Source of the DNA: Flavobacteriales bacterium
Lineage (GTDB): Bacteria > Bacteroidota > Bacteroidia > JACJYZ01
DNA length: 64,000 nucleotides
Assembly: GCA_020635855.1 (NCBI GenBank)
Contig: JACJYZ010000003.1
Coordinates: 310,001-374,000 of the forward strand
Direction: 5' to 3'
In this document: positions 28,048 to 36,840 of the stretch, piece by piece
Layout of the letters: each line of letters starts with the position of its first letter
Position numbering within the stretch: the stretch's first letter is position 1
The notes under the pieces: generated by a model
Databases searched by the model: none
What the model was told of the DNA's origin: nothing
Seen by the model: the letters and a program-made list of their open reading frames with translations, nothing else
Program-made: the position numbers and the translations under genes

Positions 28048-30252
28048 ATGTTTGCTCCTAAGACAAATGACAATGCCCGAAACAACAGGGGGGCGGTACA
28101 AACCAAACTCAAGATCGGTGAGAAGGATGACAAGTATGAACGTGAAGCCGATGCCGTAGCTGACCGTGTAGTCAGTGGTGCGCCTGTTCAAATGGGGTCT
28201 TCGGGAAACAATCCAAACCCGGTGCAACGCAAGGGTGAAGAGGAAGAGGAGTCCATGCAAATGCAGGTGCAGCGGAAGGGGGAAGAGGAAGAAGAAATGC
28301 TGCAAGCCAAGTGTGCTGCGTGTGCCGAGGAAGATAAAATGCAGATGCAGGTGCAACGCAAGGGCGAAGAAGAAGAGGAGTCCATGCAAATGAAAGTGCA
28401 GCGAAAGGGTGAGGACGAGGAGGAAATGCTTCAACCCAAATGTGCGGCATGCGCCGAAGAAGATAAAATGGAACCTGCCATCCACCGCGCACCGGATGGC
28501 ACCCAGACTGCATCCGCTGGTGTAGCAGACCAGATTTCTGCTACCCGCGGCGGCGGTCGCTCCATGGACCAAACCACGCACCGCGAAATGAGTACGAAGA
28601 TGGGTGCCGATTTCAATGGGGTTCGCATCCATACAGATCAGAAGGCGGCCGGCCTCAGTCAGCAACTGGGAGCACGCGCCTTTACCGTGGGCAACGATAT
28701 CTATTTCAACCAAGGACAATACAACCCCGCATCCCACCAGGGAAAACATCTGCTCGCCCACGAGCTCACACATACCATTCAGCAGAAAGGACTGCAACGG
28801 AAACGCATCCAGAAATCGGATTTTGATGTGGACGGCCTACCGCCGAACGCGGCCTCGTTTCCCCATAGGATTTTCTTCACCCGCGGTGGCACCACCATCC
28901 CTGCATCTGAAATAGCAAAGCTGGCGGCCTTCTCAGGATCAGCCGCGGCACTTACGCTGAAAGGTACCTCCAGTGAAGAAGGATCCGATGCCGCCAACAC
29001 CACGGTCATCAATGCCCGTTTGACGGCGGTTGAAAACGAACTCAACACCCAGGGCTACACCGGTACCGCCACCCGCGTGGTGGATGTGGCCGCCGGCGCA
29101 GGTAACATCGAGTACCAGCGCATGCGGTCGGTGGAAATCATTCCACCCGGAGGTTCATCTACCACACCGCCTGCCGTGGCCGTGGTGCCATGTACCGATC
29201 CGCTCGCCGGCGGAGCCAACTACCCGTCCAGATGGACCGACGCAGAAACCGAAGCACAACGCCTCATCACCGATGGCCAGGCAAAGCTGACCGCCGCCAC
29301 ACGCGCTGCCGATACCGATGCCGCGCTCACCCGCTTCTTCGGCAGCAGCACCGATGCCAAGGCCGCCGAGGTGAATACCAAGCTCACCAACATCAGCGCG
29401 CAGATCACGCAATACCTGGATCCTGCCAACCACCAATGCGTGAACCAGTGCAGCAACACCATCGCCAGCAACGTAGGTACGGGCGCTTCTGCCATGCTCA
29501 CCCTGTGTCCGACATTCTTTTCCGATACCCTGAATGAAAGGGCAACCACCACCGTGCATGAAGCCGTTCACGGTACGCCTTCCATCAATGGAGATGACAC
29601 CGCCTATGCGCACCACCGACTGATCGAGTTCCTGTCGCCCACGGATTCAATCCAAAACCCGGATTCCTACAAGTTGTTCCTGATGACCCTCGACGGACAA
29701 ACGCCATCCGTGGGACCATCATCCCCCGACGTGGCAAACGGCATGTCAGCCGCAGAAGAGCATACGGCCAAAAAAGCACTGGCATGGCTGGAAATGTACC
29801 TGACCGGTACATATCTGCAACTCGATACTTTGTATGAAAGGTTGAATGGCCATCGTGTAGCCGGTACCGCCACCTGGCCCGCGGGATTCTACCGCAACAT
29901 GATGACCAAGGCGGCGCCCCATTTCGGACTCACCGCACCTCCGGCCGTGTCTCCCAACGAGAACGACCAGGTGAGGCTGGCCGCCGTGTTCCATCGCTAC
30001 CGTACCATGAGAAATGTGTTCTGGAGTCCGGTCACCATCACCAAAGGTGCAACCAACAGCTGGACCGCCGGACCGGGTAACTCCGTGGAAGTGGATGCCG
30101 CTTTCTTCGGATTGAGTTCCATGGACCAGGTGCAGAAATTAATGGAACTGATGGTGCACGCTACGCCTGATATCAGTGGATCACTTGAACCGCATTATCT
30201 TACCTTTATGGAAGAGGTCAGGGTATTGTTGGGATCACCTTCACCTCCTTGA
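28048..30252 (+). CDS. DUF4157 cargo protein with OmpA-like and zincin-like domains
   Basis: This protein is 734 aa when started at ATG 28048, which aligns with the first DUF4157 protein; the open frame extends upstream into the pentapeptide gene. It has KYEREADAVADRVV near residue 35, then acidic QRKGEEEE/CAAC repeats at about 58-145. DUF4157 follows with MGADFNGVRIHTD, FTVGNDIYF and HELTH at 238-242. A segment at about 260-360 is OmpA-like (LKGTSSEEGSDAANT, NARLTAVENEL, then EYQRMRSVEII). The zincin-like region has HEAVH at 504-508, DDTAYAHH and NPDSYKLF. Around 180 further residues follow without a recognised fold. An OmpA-like domain would fit peptidoglycan binding at the target. Confidence 0.85.
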   Translation: MFAPKTNDNARNNRGAVQTKLKIGEKDDKYEREADAVADRVVSGAPVQMGSSGNNPNPVQRKGEEEEESMQMQVQRKGEEEEEMLQAKCAACAEEDKMQMQVQRKGEEEEESMQMKVQRKGEDEEEMLQPKCAACAEEDKMEPAIHRAPDGTQTASAGVADQISATRGGGRSMDQTTHREMSTKMGADFNGVRIHTDQKAAGLSQQLGARAFTVGNDIYFNQGQYNPASHQGKHLLAHELTHTIQQKGLQRKRIQKSDFDVDGLPPNAASFPHRIFFTRGGTTIPASEIAKLAAFSGSAAALTLKGTSSEEGSDAANTTVINARLTAVENELNTQGYTGTATRVVDVAAGAGNIEYQRMRSVEIIPPGGSSTTPPAVAVVPCTDPLAGGANYPSRWTDAETEAQRLITDGQAKLTAATRAADTDAALTRFFGSSTDAKAAEVNTKLTNISAQITQYLDPANHQCVNQCSNTIASNVGTGASAMLTLCPTFFSDTLNERATTTVHEAVHGTPSINGDDTAYAHHRLIEFLSPTDSIQNPDSYKLFLMTLDGQTPSVGPSSPDVANGMSAAEEHTAKKALAWLEMYLTGTYLQLDTLYERLNGHRVAGTATWPAGFYRNMMTKAAPHFGLTAPPAVSPNENDQVRLAAVFHRYRTMRNVFWSPVTITKGATNSWTAGPGNSVEVDAAFFGLSSMDQVQKLMELMVHATPDISGSLEPHYLTFMEEVRVLLGSPSPP
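28222..28475 (+). repeat. Second set of QRKGEEEE/CAAC coding repeats
   Basis: Four Q-R-K-G-acidic units separated by MQMQVQ and LQAKCAACAEED segments are in phase with the reading frame. The DNA matches the block at 25764-26010 far more closely than the flanking DUF4157 DNA does, which points to recent duplication or gene conversion. Confidence 0.85.
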
Positions 30253-30995
30253 TGCATATGGCGGCGAAATGTATATACGGACTATCCATCCTGCTTTGCC
30301 TGCTGCTCGGTTGCAGCAGTAAGATGAATGAAATGAACATAGCGAAGAAAACAGTTTACCGGAAAAATCTGGAGATGAAAGATGCGACAGCATACCGGGA
30401 AAGCGTGACGGCCTACGACAGGAACGGTCATGTAGTGAAAGAACAGTTGTTTGATCCTGCAGGATCCGTTATCCGCACCGTGGAATACACATACAACGGA
30501 GAGCAGTGCGCAAAGGAAGTGCACAGCGACGCAGGTGGTACGCAATTGCTGACGAAGGACTACACGTATACCGGCGGCAAACTGGAGCGGGTGGTAGTGA
30601 AGGGAAAGCAGTCGTCTGAATTGGACTATTCCTATGATGATGCGGGAGGACAGGATGAGTTCATGAAAATAGACGGACAGCAAAAACATCAGAAACACCG
30701 TGACAGCAACGGAAAGATTTTATGGGAGGTAAACCTGATGGACGGCGACCGTACCGAATACGCTTATGATGAAAACGGAAACCTCACCCAGATCAGGGAG
30801 GAACACAAGGAAGGTCACACCACCATCAGGTACCGCAATGAGTACGATGCGGAAGGAAACCTGGCAAAGGTGTACATGAACCAGATACTGGCATCAGCAT
30901 TTGTTTATGAAAACGGACGGGTGGTGAAGGAGATCGTTTACGCACCCGATGGAAGCCCGGAAGTGGAAATGACATTTGAATATGAATTGTATTAA
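30252..30995 (+). CDS. Lipoprotein with YD/YwqK-like beta repeats
   Basis: This protein is 247 aa from ATG 30252, whose A is the last base of the previous TGA (TTG 30249 and ATG 30258 are alternatives). Residues 1-20 are a signal peptide ending in a lipobox LLGC with Cys21. The mature part is a series of short repeats such as TAYDRNGHVVKEQLFDPAG, YAYDENGNLTQIREE and NEYDAEGNLAKVY, resembling RHS/YD or YwqK-type repeats. It is coupled to the upstream DUF4157-zincin gene, so it could be a periplasm-facing immunity or accessory protein; that is inference. Confidence 0.8.
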   Translation: MHMAAKCIYGLSILLCLLLGCSSKMNEMNIAKKTVYRKNLEMKDATAYRESVTAYDRNGHVVKEQLFDPAGSVIRTVEYTYNGEQCAKEVHSDAGGTQLLTKDYTYTGGKLERVVVKGKQSSELDYSYDDAGGQDEFMKIDGQQKHQKHRDSNGKILWEVNLMDGDRTEYAYDENGNLTQIREEHKEGHTTIRYRNEYDAEGNLAKVYMNQILASAFVYENGRVVKEIVYAPDGSPEVEMTFEYELY

Positions 30996-31059
30996 CCAAC
31001 CGGACAACCGACATGAAAAATACCTCCGTACATCCGTGGCAGGAAGAAATGCCACCTAA

Positions 31060-31971
31060 TTGCAGGTAGTGAGTGCAACACAAGCCATATCCGGAAGCAA
31101 GGCCAACGCCCGTTCCGTTCTTCCTTTAACGGGAGGAGAGGCGGTGAGAAGCGATGCCATGCAGGCCGCTGCAACCGGAACACTGCACATGCACCCGTTG
31201 AAAAAAACACCCCCGGATGCCATGGAACCACGCATCGTGCAACCACCTTCCTCCATGCACGTGATGCGCGATATGAGTCCGCGCGGTGAAATGGCCGCCG
31301 TCGTTCAACGCCAGGAAACCGGCGGAAGCGCCCCAGCCGCGTCTGCCCGTTTCCGCCATTGCGACAGTGACCAGGAAGCCATGATCCGAAGCCATCAGCC
31401 CCACGCAGTGGAATGGGTCCGGCGAACCATCCGGAGTATCGACGGGTTCCTGGCAGGAAGAACGTCGCATGCGGATCAAAGCCGCTTGCTCCAGGCCTAC
31501 TACCGGAACTTCGATGTGGCCCGGATCCTGTCGGGAGCACCTTTGACCGCCACCGACCTGCGCACGGCGATGGATCACCTTCGCACATTGCGCACCAATT
31601 ACGAACAGATACTGGCCGGACTGCAACGCATCGATTATGCATGCTTTGCCATGTGCCCGGAAAATGAATATGCCGCCCACTCCGTATATGATGTGGAGGA
31701 TGAATCCGGTATCACCCTAACCATCCCCAGGGACTACATCAGGCTATGCCCACTTTGGTTTCATGCCGATGACTTTTTCATCCGTGTGTCGGTCCTTATC
31801 CATGAAGTGGTACACCGCGACCTCATGTACCGCACGGATGTCTACGAGTGGCAGCCGGCTTATCATTCCATGGGATGGTCAACGGGCAGCGTGAACGCAG
31901 ATTCATATGCCGTTTTCGCACGCATGATGTATCATTTCGGAAGAGATGACATGGGTCCCAACAGTCGATAA
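31060..31971 (+). CDS. Zincin-like eCIS cargo protein without DUF4157
   Basis: The open frame gives up to 303 aa. The start is uncertain: TTG 31060, GTG 31069 or ATG 31159. The C-terminal domain begins with CDSDQEAMI and holds HEVVH (248-252 counted from 31060), a DVYEWQP segment and NADSYAVF, the same arrangement as in the gene at 25580. The DUF4157 domain and the acidic repeats are missing; instead the N-terminus is about 90 residues of low complexity ending in VVQRQETGG. A small ATG-led ORF at 31013-31069 in another frame encodes MKNTSVHPWQEEMPPNCR and may be the original N-terminus split by a frameshift. Confidence 0.75.
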   Translation: MQVVSATQAISGSKANARSVLPLTGGEAVRSDAMQAAATGTLHMHPLKKTPPDAMEPRIVQPPSSMHVMRDMSPRGEMAAVVQRQETGGSAPAASARFRHCDSDQEAMIRSHQPHAVEWVRRTIRSIDGFLAGRTSHADQSRLLQAYYRNFDVARILSGAPLTATDLRTAMDHLRTLRTNYEQILAGLQRIDYACFAMCPENEYAAHSVYDVEDESGITLTIPRDYIRLCPLWFHADDFFIRVSVLIHEVVHRDLMYRTDVYEWQPAYHSMGWSTGSVNADSYAVFARMMYHFGRDDMGPNSR

Positions 31972-31988
31972 AAACAAATGCTCTGTAT

Positions 31989-32732
31989 ATGAAAAAGTGC
32001 AAACAAAAATCTTCATCCGACCGGTCATCACGCCGATCTCCTCACAGGGGAGGCCACTCCGGAATGACGCCTTTGCAAACTTCCGAGCCGATGACACCCA
32101 TGCCCGGCCGATCATCCGCCCCCATGAACCTGTCCAACACTTCGGGGCAGGAAAACCTGCAGGGTGATGGCGGCGGTTCCGGAGGTGGCGGTTCCGCATC
32201 CACGTCCAGGTGCGATCAAACAGCCATCACCAATGCGCGGCGCCAGGCTTTCTTCCGGGTACAGAATGTGCATTTCCAGCTAGCCGGTGTGCACCCTACA
32301 CTCGGCTACCAACAACAGCAGCACGCCATGCGTGAGGCGAGAAGACTGGTGTCGCCGCGCATCCGCAACGTGACGGCCGTACAAGACCTGATCAGCAACA
32401 TGATGACGGTCCTGTCTTCCGACCGTGTCATCGAATGCGGCCCGGAGATCGACAACTGCAGCGTGTGGAACGGATACGTGCAAGGCAACCGCGTGCCCAT
32501 TCACCTCTGTGATTCATTCTTCGATCTGGATTTTGAAGGACAGGTGCGCACACTCATTCATGAATCTGCACATGCCGCCGGCATCGGAGATCCCGGGTCG
32601 GAATTGTACCTCCCCATTTTCGACTGTGACTCGAATGCAAACGACTACAACTCGGCCGATGCATGGGCCCACTATGTGCACTGCCTCTCCGGTCAGGCAG
32701 CTGACCAACCCGAAACAGTAGAAGGTAACTAA
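31989..32732 (+). CDS. Zincin-like eCIS cargo protein, short form
   Basis: This 247-aa protein has an N-terminal basic and low-complexity part (about 75 residues, with a GGGSGGGGS-like stretch) and a C-terminal domain starting CDQTAITNARRQAFF. It contains HESAH at 191-195 and, 35 residues later, SADAWAHYVHCL, which parallels the NADSYA motif of the other three. The two Cys around DNCSV and HLCDS match the Cys pair of the 442-aa protein. It is the most divergent of the four; the third zinc ligand is not obvious. It starts 17 bases after the preceding gene and ends 2 bases before the next. Confidence 0.75.
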   Translation: MKKCKQKSSSDRSSRRSPHRGGHSGMTPLQTSEPMTPMPGRSSAPMNLSNTSGQENLQGDGGGSGGGGSASTSRCDQTAITNARRQAFFRVQNVHFQLAGVHPTLGYQQQQHAMREARRLVSPRIRNVTAVQDLISNMMTVLSSDRVIECGPEIDNCSVWNGYVQGNRVPIHLCDSFFDLDFEGQVRTLIHESAHAAGIGDPGSELYLPIFDCDSNANDYNSADAWAHYVHCLSGQAADQPETVEGN

Positions 32733-32734
32733 CC

Positions 32735-35700
32735 ATGTCAAACCTGGCGCCGGCGATTGACCCTAATCTGACCACCTCCCGCCATCCGGGAAGGGATGAA
32801 GACAGGGATACAACCAGCGCCGGTCCGGAAGTCAGCACCGCCCCGAGGCAAACAACGGATGTAAATCCCAACGCCATGTCGCCCCTGAGCCGTCAGGGGC
32901 AGCCACTGATGGCGCCCAGAACGGACAGCCGGCAGGTGACCCTTACGCCGAATCGTCCTTCCGGCATCGACATGCGTACGACCGACCGTGATCCCAACGA
33001 GGAAACAACGGATCAGGACACGGCGCCGGAAACCATCCACTCCCGCGAAATGGGAGGTGCGGCCGGCGATGACGGAGATAACCGCTCCAACCAACCGGGT
33101 GAAGTAACTGCATCAGTGCCTGATACCCCACCCGTACATACGAATCAAAGTACCGCACCTGCTATGGCCGGTGCCGGTCAGAACATAGCGTCCGGACCCA
33201 CCCAATCGCCGGAAAAAACGCCATCACCCAAAGACGCAGTTGGCAACGCAGCAAGTGGTGCGCAAGGAGGAGGGCCCTTGGCACCTGGTGCTGGCGGACC
33301 CTCCGGCGAGGGTGGTGGTAAAGCGCCGGAGTCCGTACCCGATCAACCCCTGGATACCGGCGACTCGTCCTCCATGATCGCGTCCATCACCTCCATGGAT
33401 GCGGTGAGCTTCGCCAACAACATGCAGAAGGCCTCGGCAGCAGCACAACGTTTGCAGGGTGAAGAAAAGAAAGCCCAGCAGGATGGCCTGCCTGAGATCG
33501 AACAACCCACCGGTGTTCCCACCAAAAAGCAAAAGCAACAGGCGGAAACACAACTGAAAAAAGACCAGGCGCCCGAGCTCAACCCGGAAGGAAATGCAGA
33601 TGGAAAGAAGATTGAAACCACCCATGAGAATCCGTCGGGCCCCGTTCCCGGCAGCCATGCGCCTCATTTCTCCGAACCCACCGCGTCACAGAACGAAGAC
33701 GAAGGCAGCTGGTGGAGCCGCCTCATCAACCGCATCAAATCCTACCTGCGTTCACTGCCCGAAGGCGATAGCGGCGTAAGCACCTCGGCCGGAGATCGGC
33801 CCAAGGTGGATCTGTCCGGACAGGCAGATCCGTCGCAGAATGAAACCCATCAACGCACGGCGGAAAAGAAGGTGGATGATAACCAGGCCGATGCGGATAT
33901 GGAAACCACAAAGGATTTCGGTGAGAAGGATGTATATCCCGACATGGAAACAGAAACCATGCGCCCCAAAACAGAGATCATGGGACTGGAACCCAGGGAA
34001 GGGAAAGAGCTGGGAAAAAGGGATATCACGGCCGACGTTCGCACCTCGCTGAACGCCAACATGCAGTCGCGCATGGATGAAGCCGTAGCGCCCAAGAAGG
34101 ACGAATTCCAGCAGGCAAAGGATACCTACGAAACCGATAGCGCAAAGGAAAAGGAAGACGGACTGGCAAAGATCGATGAAGAAACCGCCCGCGTGAAATC
34201 CGAACAGGAGGGTCATCAGGCAGGCGCTGCCAAACAGGTGGAAGAAGAACGCTCCGGATGGAAAAAGGAAAACGAAGAGATAAAGAAGAGGTACGACAAA
34301 CAATCAACGGAGAAGAAAAAAGAAATTGATGGGAAGATTGACAAGGAAGTAAAGACCAGCGAACAGGAAACGGACAAAAAACTGAACGAGGCGGAAACCC
34401 AGGCCAAACAGGAAAAGAAGAAAGCCGAGGATGAAGCCAAGCGCAAAAAACGTGAAGCCGAAAACCGGCCGCGTAGTTTCTGGGACAGGGTGAAAGGCGC
34501 CATCTCAGATTTCTTCGACAAGATCAGGAGCGCCATCAACGCCATATTCGATGGCTTGCGCAAACTCGTGAAGGGCATCATCGAGCTGGCCAAAAAAGTG
34601 GTGAAAGGCATCATCGAGCTGGCACGCCGTGCGATCGTGGGATTGATCAAAGCTTTCGGCGAAGCGCTGAAAGCCCTGGTGTCCATTGCGCTGGCTGCCT
34701 TCCCTGAACTGGCAAAAAAAGTGAGGGCTGCGATAGACAGGGCGGTGAACAAGGCGGTGGATGCGGTGAACAAGGCCGCTCAGGCGCTGAAGGATTTTGC
34801 AGACAAGGTGCTGGATGCCATCGGCAAGGCACTCGACTTCATCCTGTCGGTTTACCAGAAGTTCTACAATGCCATCATCGATGCCCTTGAGTTCATTGCG
34901 GTGGGCATCATCGAGATCATTGAAGGCATTGCCAACCTGGTGGCGGCGGCACGGAAAATGCCCGACCATTTCTGGGGTGAAGTGTCCAAAGAGCTCCTCG
35001 GTCAGGATGTGACCAAACCATTGCCCGGACTCGAACGCACGTCACCGCCACAGGTACCGGGCGCATCTCCGGGATCTGCCACCGCGTCTCAGGCCGATCC
35101 GGCCAATGCAGCGTTGCTGAGCAAATCAACCCTGAGTCCGGAAGACGTGGTGATTGATCCCGTGCCCGAGATCGATCTGGATCCGGAACTGCTGGCGATG
35201 GTACTGGCTTCCGGCGGAGGTGAAGTTCCGTTCGGCAACGAAGAACCCGGTGACCTGACGATGGAAGAAATAAGGGCCATGACCGGCGGCGGCATGCCTG
35301 AAGGCGGCATGAGTCCGATAGCACCCGGTGGCACAGCAAGCGGTGGTGCAGGCGGTGGTCCCGACTTTATGTCCATGACCGACGACCAGAAGATGGAATA
35401 CTACCTCTCGCAGATGTCGCCGCAATGCAACGACATGAAAGGCGAGGCGCCCAAAGGTGACAGCGACAACAGCATCCCCGATGTGGCCAAGGTGGGCCCG
35501 TTGACTGTGGCACAGCGAGGAGGGTTCATCCTCTCACAGGTGAAGAAAGGCATCGCCAACTGGTGGGAGTGCAACAAGGTCATGATCATCGGCATCATGG
35601 TAGCTGCCCTGCTTGGGCTGGCAGTGGCGGCATTCTTCACGGGCGGCGCAGCGATACTTGCCGCCCTGCAGGCCATGATGACGGCCCTTACCGTGATCTT

Positions 35701-36838
35701 CGGCGCCATCCTGGTGGCCAAGATGGGTTACCACATGGGACTCTACATGAAGAAGGCATGGACCGGAGATATTGAGGGTGGCGCGCAAAGTCTGGCACGG
35801 GCCATTGCGGTGGGACTCGTTGAATTGGTGTTCAACTTCCTGTTCAAAGTGGGTGGTTTGTTGCTGAAGATTGTGAAACGCATTGCGAAGGCGATTGTCA
35901 AACTCGCCAAGGGTGCAGGGAAACTTGCGATGAAAGGCGCTAAGCTGGCGTGGCAGGGTTTGAAGGTAGTGGGCAAAACAGCGTTCAAGGTAACGCGACG
36001 GCTGGCGGCACCGATCATCCGGGGTGGAAAAGTATTCATGAAGGGTGTTGGAAAATGGATCGGAAAAGGAGTGAAGAAATTGAAGGACCTGGGTAAGCGT
36101 CTCAAAAATCATTTCGGGTTCAAAGGCTTCTCGCTGGAAATTCACGGAAGCAGGTTCTACCTGTATGGCTATTTCAATCCCAAGAAACTTCTGGCAACCG
36201 GGAATGTGGGCGACATCAGCAAACGTGAAGCACGGCGCCTGCGTAAGTTGGGCAGCAACGAAGAGCTGGTGGGTAAAACCATCAACACAGGTGGAAAAAA
36301 AGCCATCGTGATCTCCGAAGATTTTGCGCGCAAACTGGAAAGCATGACCCCGGCGCAACGGGCGGCCGAGTTCAAACGACTGGAAGGCATGACGGCGGAT
36401 CAGATCCGTAAACTCGGTGGCGGCACCAGTAAAACCTACCAGTTGCGAAAAGGCATTCCCGGAGCGAAACCCAAGAACTTCGAGGCCCACCATATCCTCC
36501 CTGAAGAACTGCTCAACAATCCGCACATCAAAGGCTTCCTCAATAAGATCGGATTCAATGTGAACGACGGCGCCGTCAATGGTGTGATGCTGCCGCCATC
36601 GAATGCAGCCCGGTTCGGCAGGTGGGGAAGAGCCACCGTTCACAAAGGCTACCACAAGGCCTACTCCGACATGATGGAGAAAATGGTGCAACGACAAATA
36701 CTTGCCTACGAACAGGCACTCAAGAGCGGCGTGGCCGAACAGGTAGCCCGCGATGCAGCGCGGAAGGCGCTGATCGGAAACCTGAAGGCGATCCGCAAAG
36801 CATTGATGAAAGGAAAACTACGCCTGACACCTCCCTGA
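32735..36838 (+). CDS. Large multi-domain toxin with C-terminal AHH nuclease motif
   Basis: This 1367-aa protein starts with about 370 residues of disordered, P/T/G-rich sequence. A charged coiled coil follows at about 440-575 (KEKEDGLAKIDEETARVKSE and similar). Amphipathic helices lie at about 575-760, and a two-segment membrane hairpin at about 949-1000 (MIIGIMVAALLGLAVAAFF). Basic helices then lead to the C-terminus, which holds FEAHHILPEEL (AHH at 1251-1253), GVMLPPSNAARFGR and HKGYHKAY, the pattern of AHH-type HNH/Endo VII nuclease toxins. The gene is 2 bases after the last zincin-like gene and 2 bases before an immunity-like gene. It is inferred to be the largest cargo, delivering a nuclease. 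Confidence 0.85.
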   Translation: MSNLAPAIDPNLTTSRHPGRDEDRDTTSAGPEVSTAPRQTTDVNPNAMSPLSRQGQPLMAPRTDSRQVTLTPNRPSGIDMRTTDRDPNEETTDQDTAPETIHSREMGGAAGDDGDNRSNQPGEVTASVPDTPPVHTNQSTAPAMAGAGQNIASGPTQSPEKTPSPKDAVGNAASGAQGGGPLAPGAGGPSGEGGGKAPESVPDQPLDTGDSSSMIASITSMDAVSFANNMQKASAAAQRLQGEEKKAQQDGLPEIEQPTGVPTKKQKQQAETQLKKDQAPELNPEGNADGKKIETTHENPSGPVPGSHAPHFSEPTASQNEDEGSWWSRLINRIKSYLRSLPEGDSGVSTSAGDRPKVDLSGQADPSQNETHQRTAEKKVDDNQADADMETTKDFGEKDVYPDMETETMRPKTEIMGLEPREGKELGKRDITADVRTSLNANMQSRMDEAVAPKKDEFQQAKDTYETDSAKEKEDGLAKIDEETARVKSEQEGHQAGAAKQVEEERSGWKKENEEIKKRYDKQSTEKKKEIDGKIDKEVKTSEQETDKKLNEAETQAKQEKKKAEDEAKRKKREAENRPRSFWDRVKGAISDFFDKIRSAINAIFDGLRKLVKGIIELAKKVVKGIIELARRAIVGLIKAFGEALKALVSIALAAFPELAKKVRAAIDRAVNKAVDAVNKAAQALKDFADKVLDAIGKALDFILSVYQKFYNAIIDALEFIAVGIIEIIEGIANLVAAARKMPDHFWGEVSKELLGQDVTKPLPGLERTSPPQVPGASPGSATASQADPANAALLSKSTLSPEDVVIDPVPEIDLDPELLAMVLASGGGEVPFGNEEPGDLTMEEIRAMTGGGMPEGGMSPIAPGGTASGGAGGGPDFMSMTDDQKMEYYLSQMSPQCNDMKGEAPKGDSDNSIPDVAKVGPLTVAQRGGFILSQVKKGIANWWECNKVMIIGIMVAALLGLAVAAFFTGGAAILAALQAMMTALTVIFGAILVAKMGYHMGLYMKKAWTGDIEGGAQSLARAIAVGLVELVFNFLFKVGGLLLKIVKRIAKAIVKLAKGAGKLAMKGAKLAWQGLKVVGKTAFKVTRRLAAPIIRGGKVFMKGVGKWIGKGVKKLKDLGKRLKNHFGFKGFSLEIHGSRFYLYGYFNPKKLLATGNVGDISKREARRLRKLGSNEELVGKTINTGGKKAIVISEDFARKLESMTPAQRAAEFKRLEGMTADQIRKLGGGTSKTYQLRKGIPGAKPKNFEAHHILPEELLNNPHIKGFLNKIGFNVNDGAVNGVMLPPSNAARFGRWGRATVHKGYHKAYSDMMEKMVQRQILAYEQALKSGVAEQVARDAARKALIGNLKAIRKALMKGKLRLTPP

Positions 36839-36840
36839 TC

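Noticed and set aside
36622..36840. N-terminal extension of the Imm11-like protein
   Set aside because: It would overlap the AHH nuclease coding part in another frame and does not resemble the immunity family, while ATG 36841 does.
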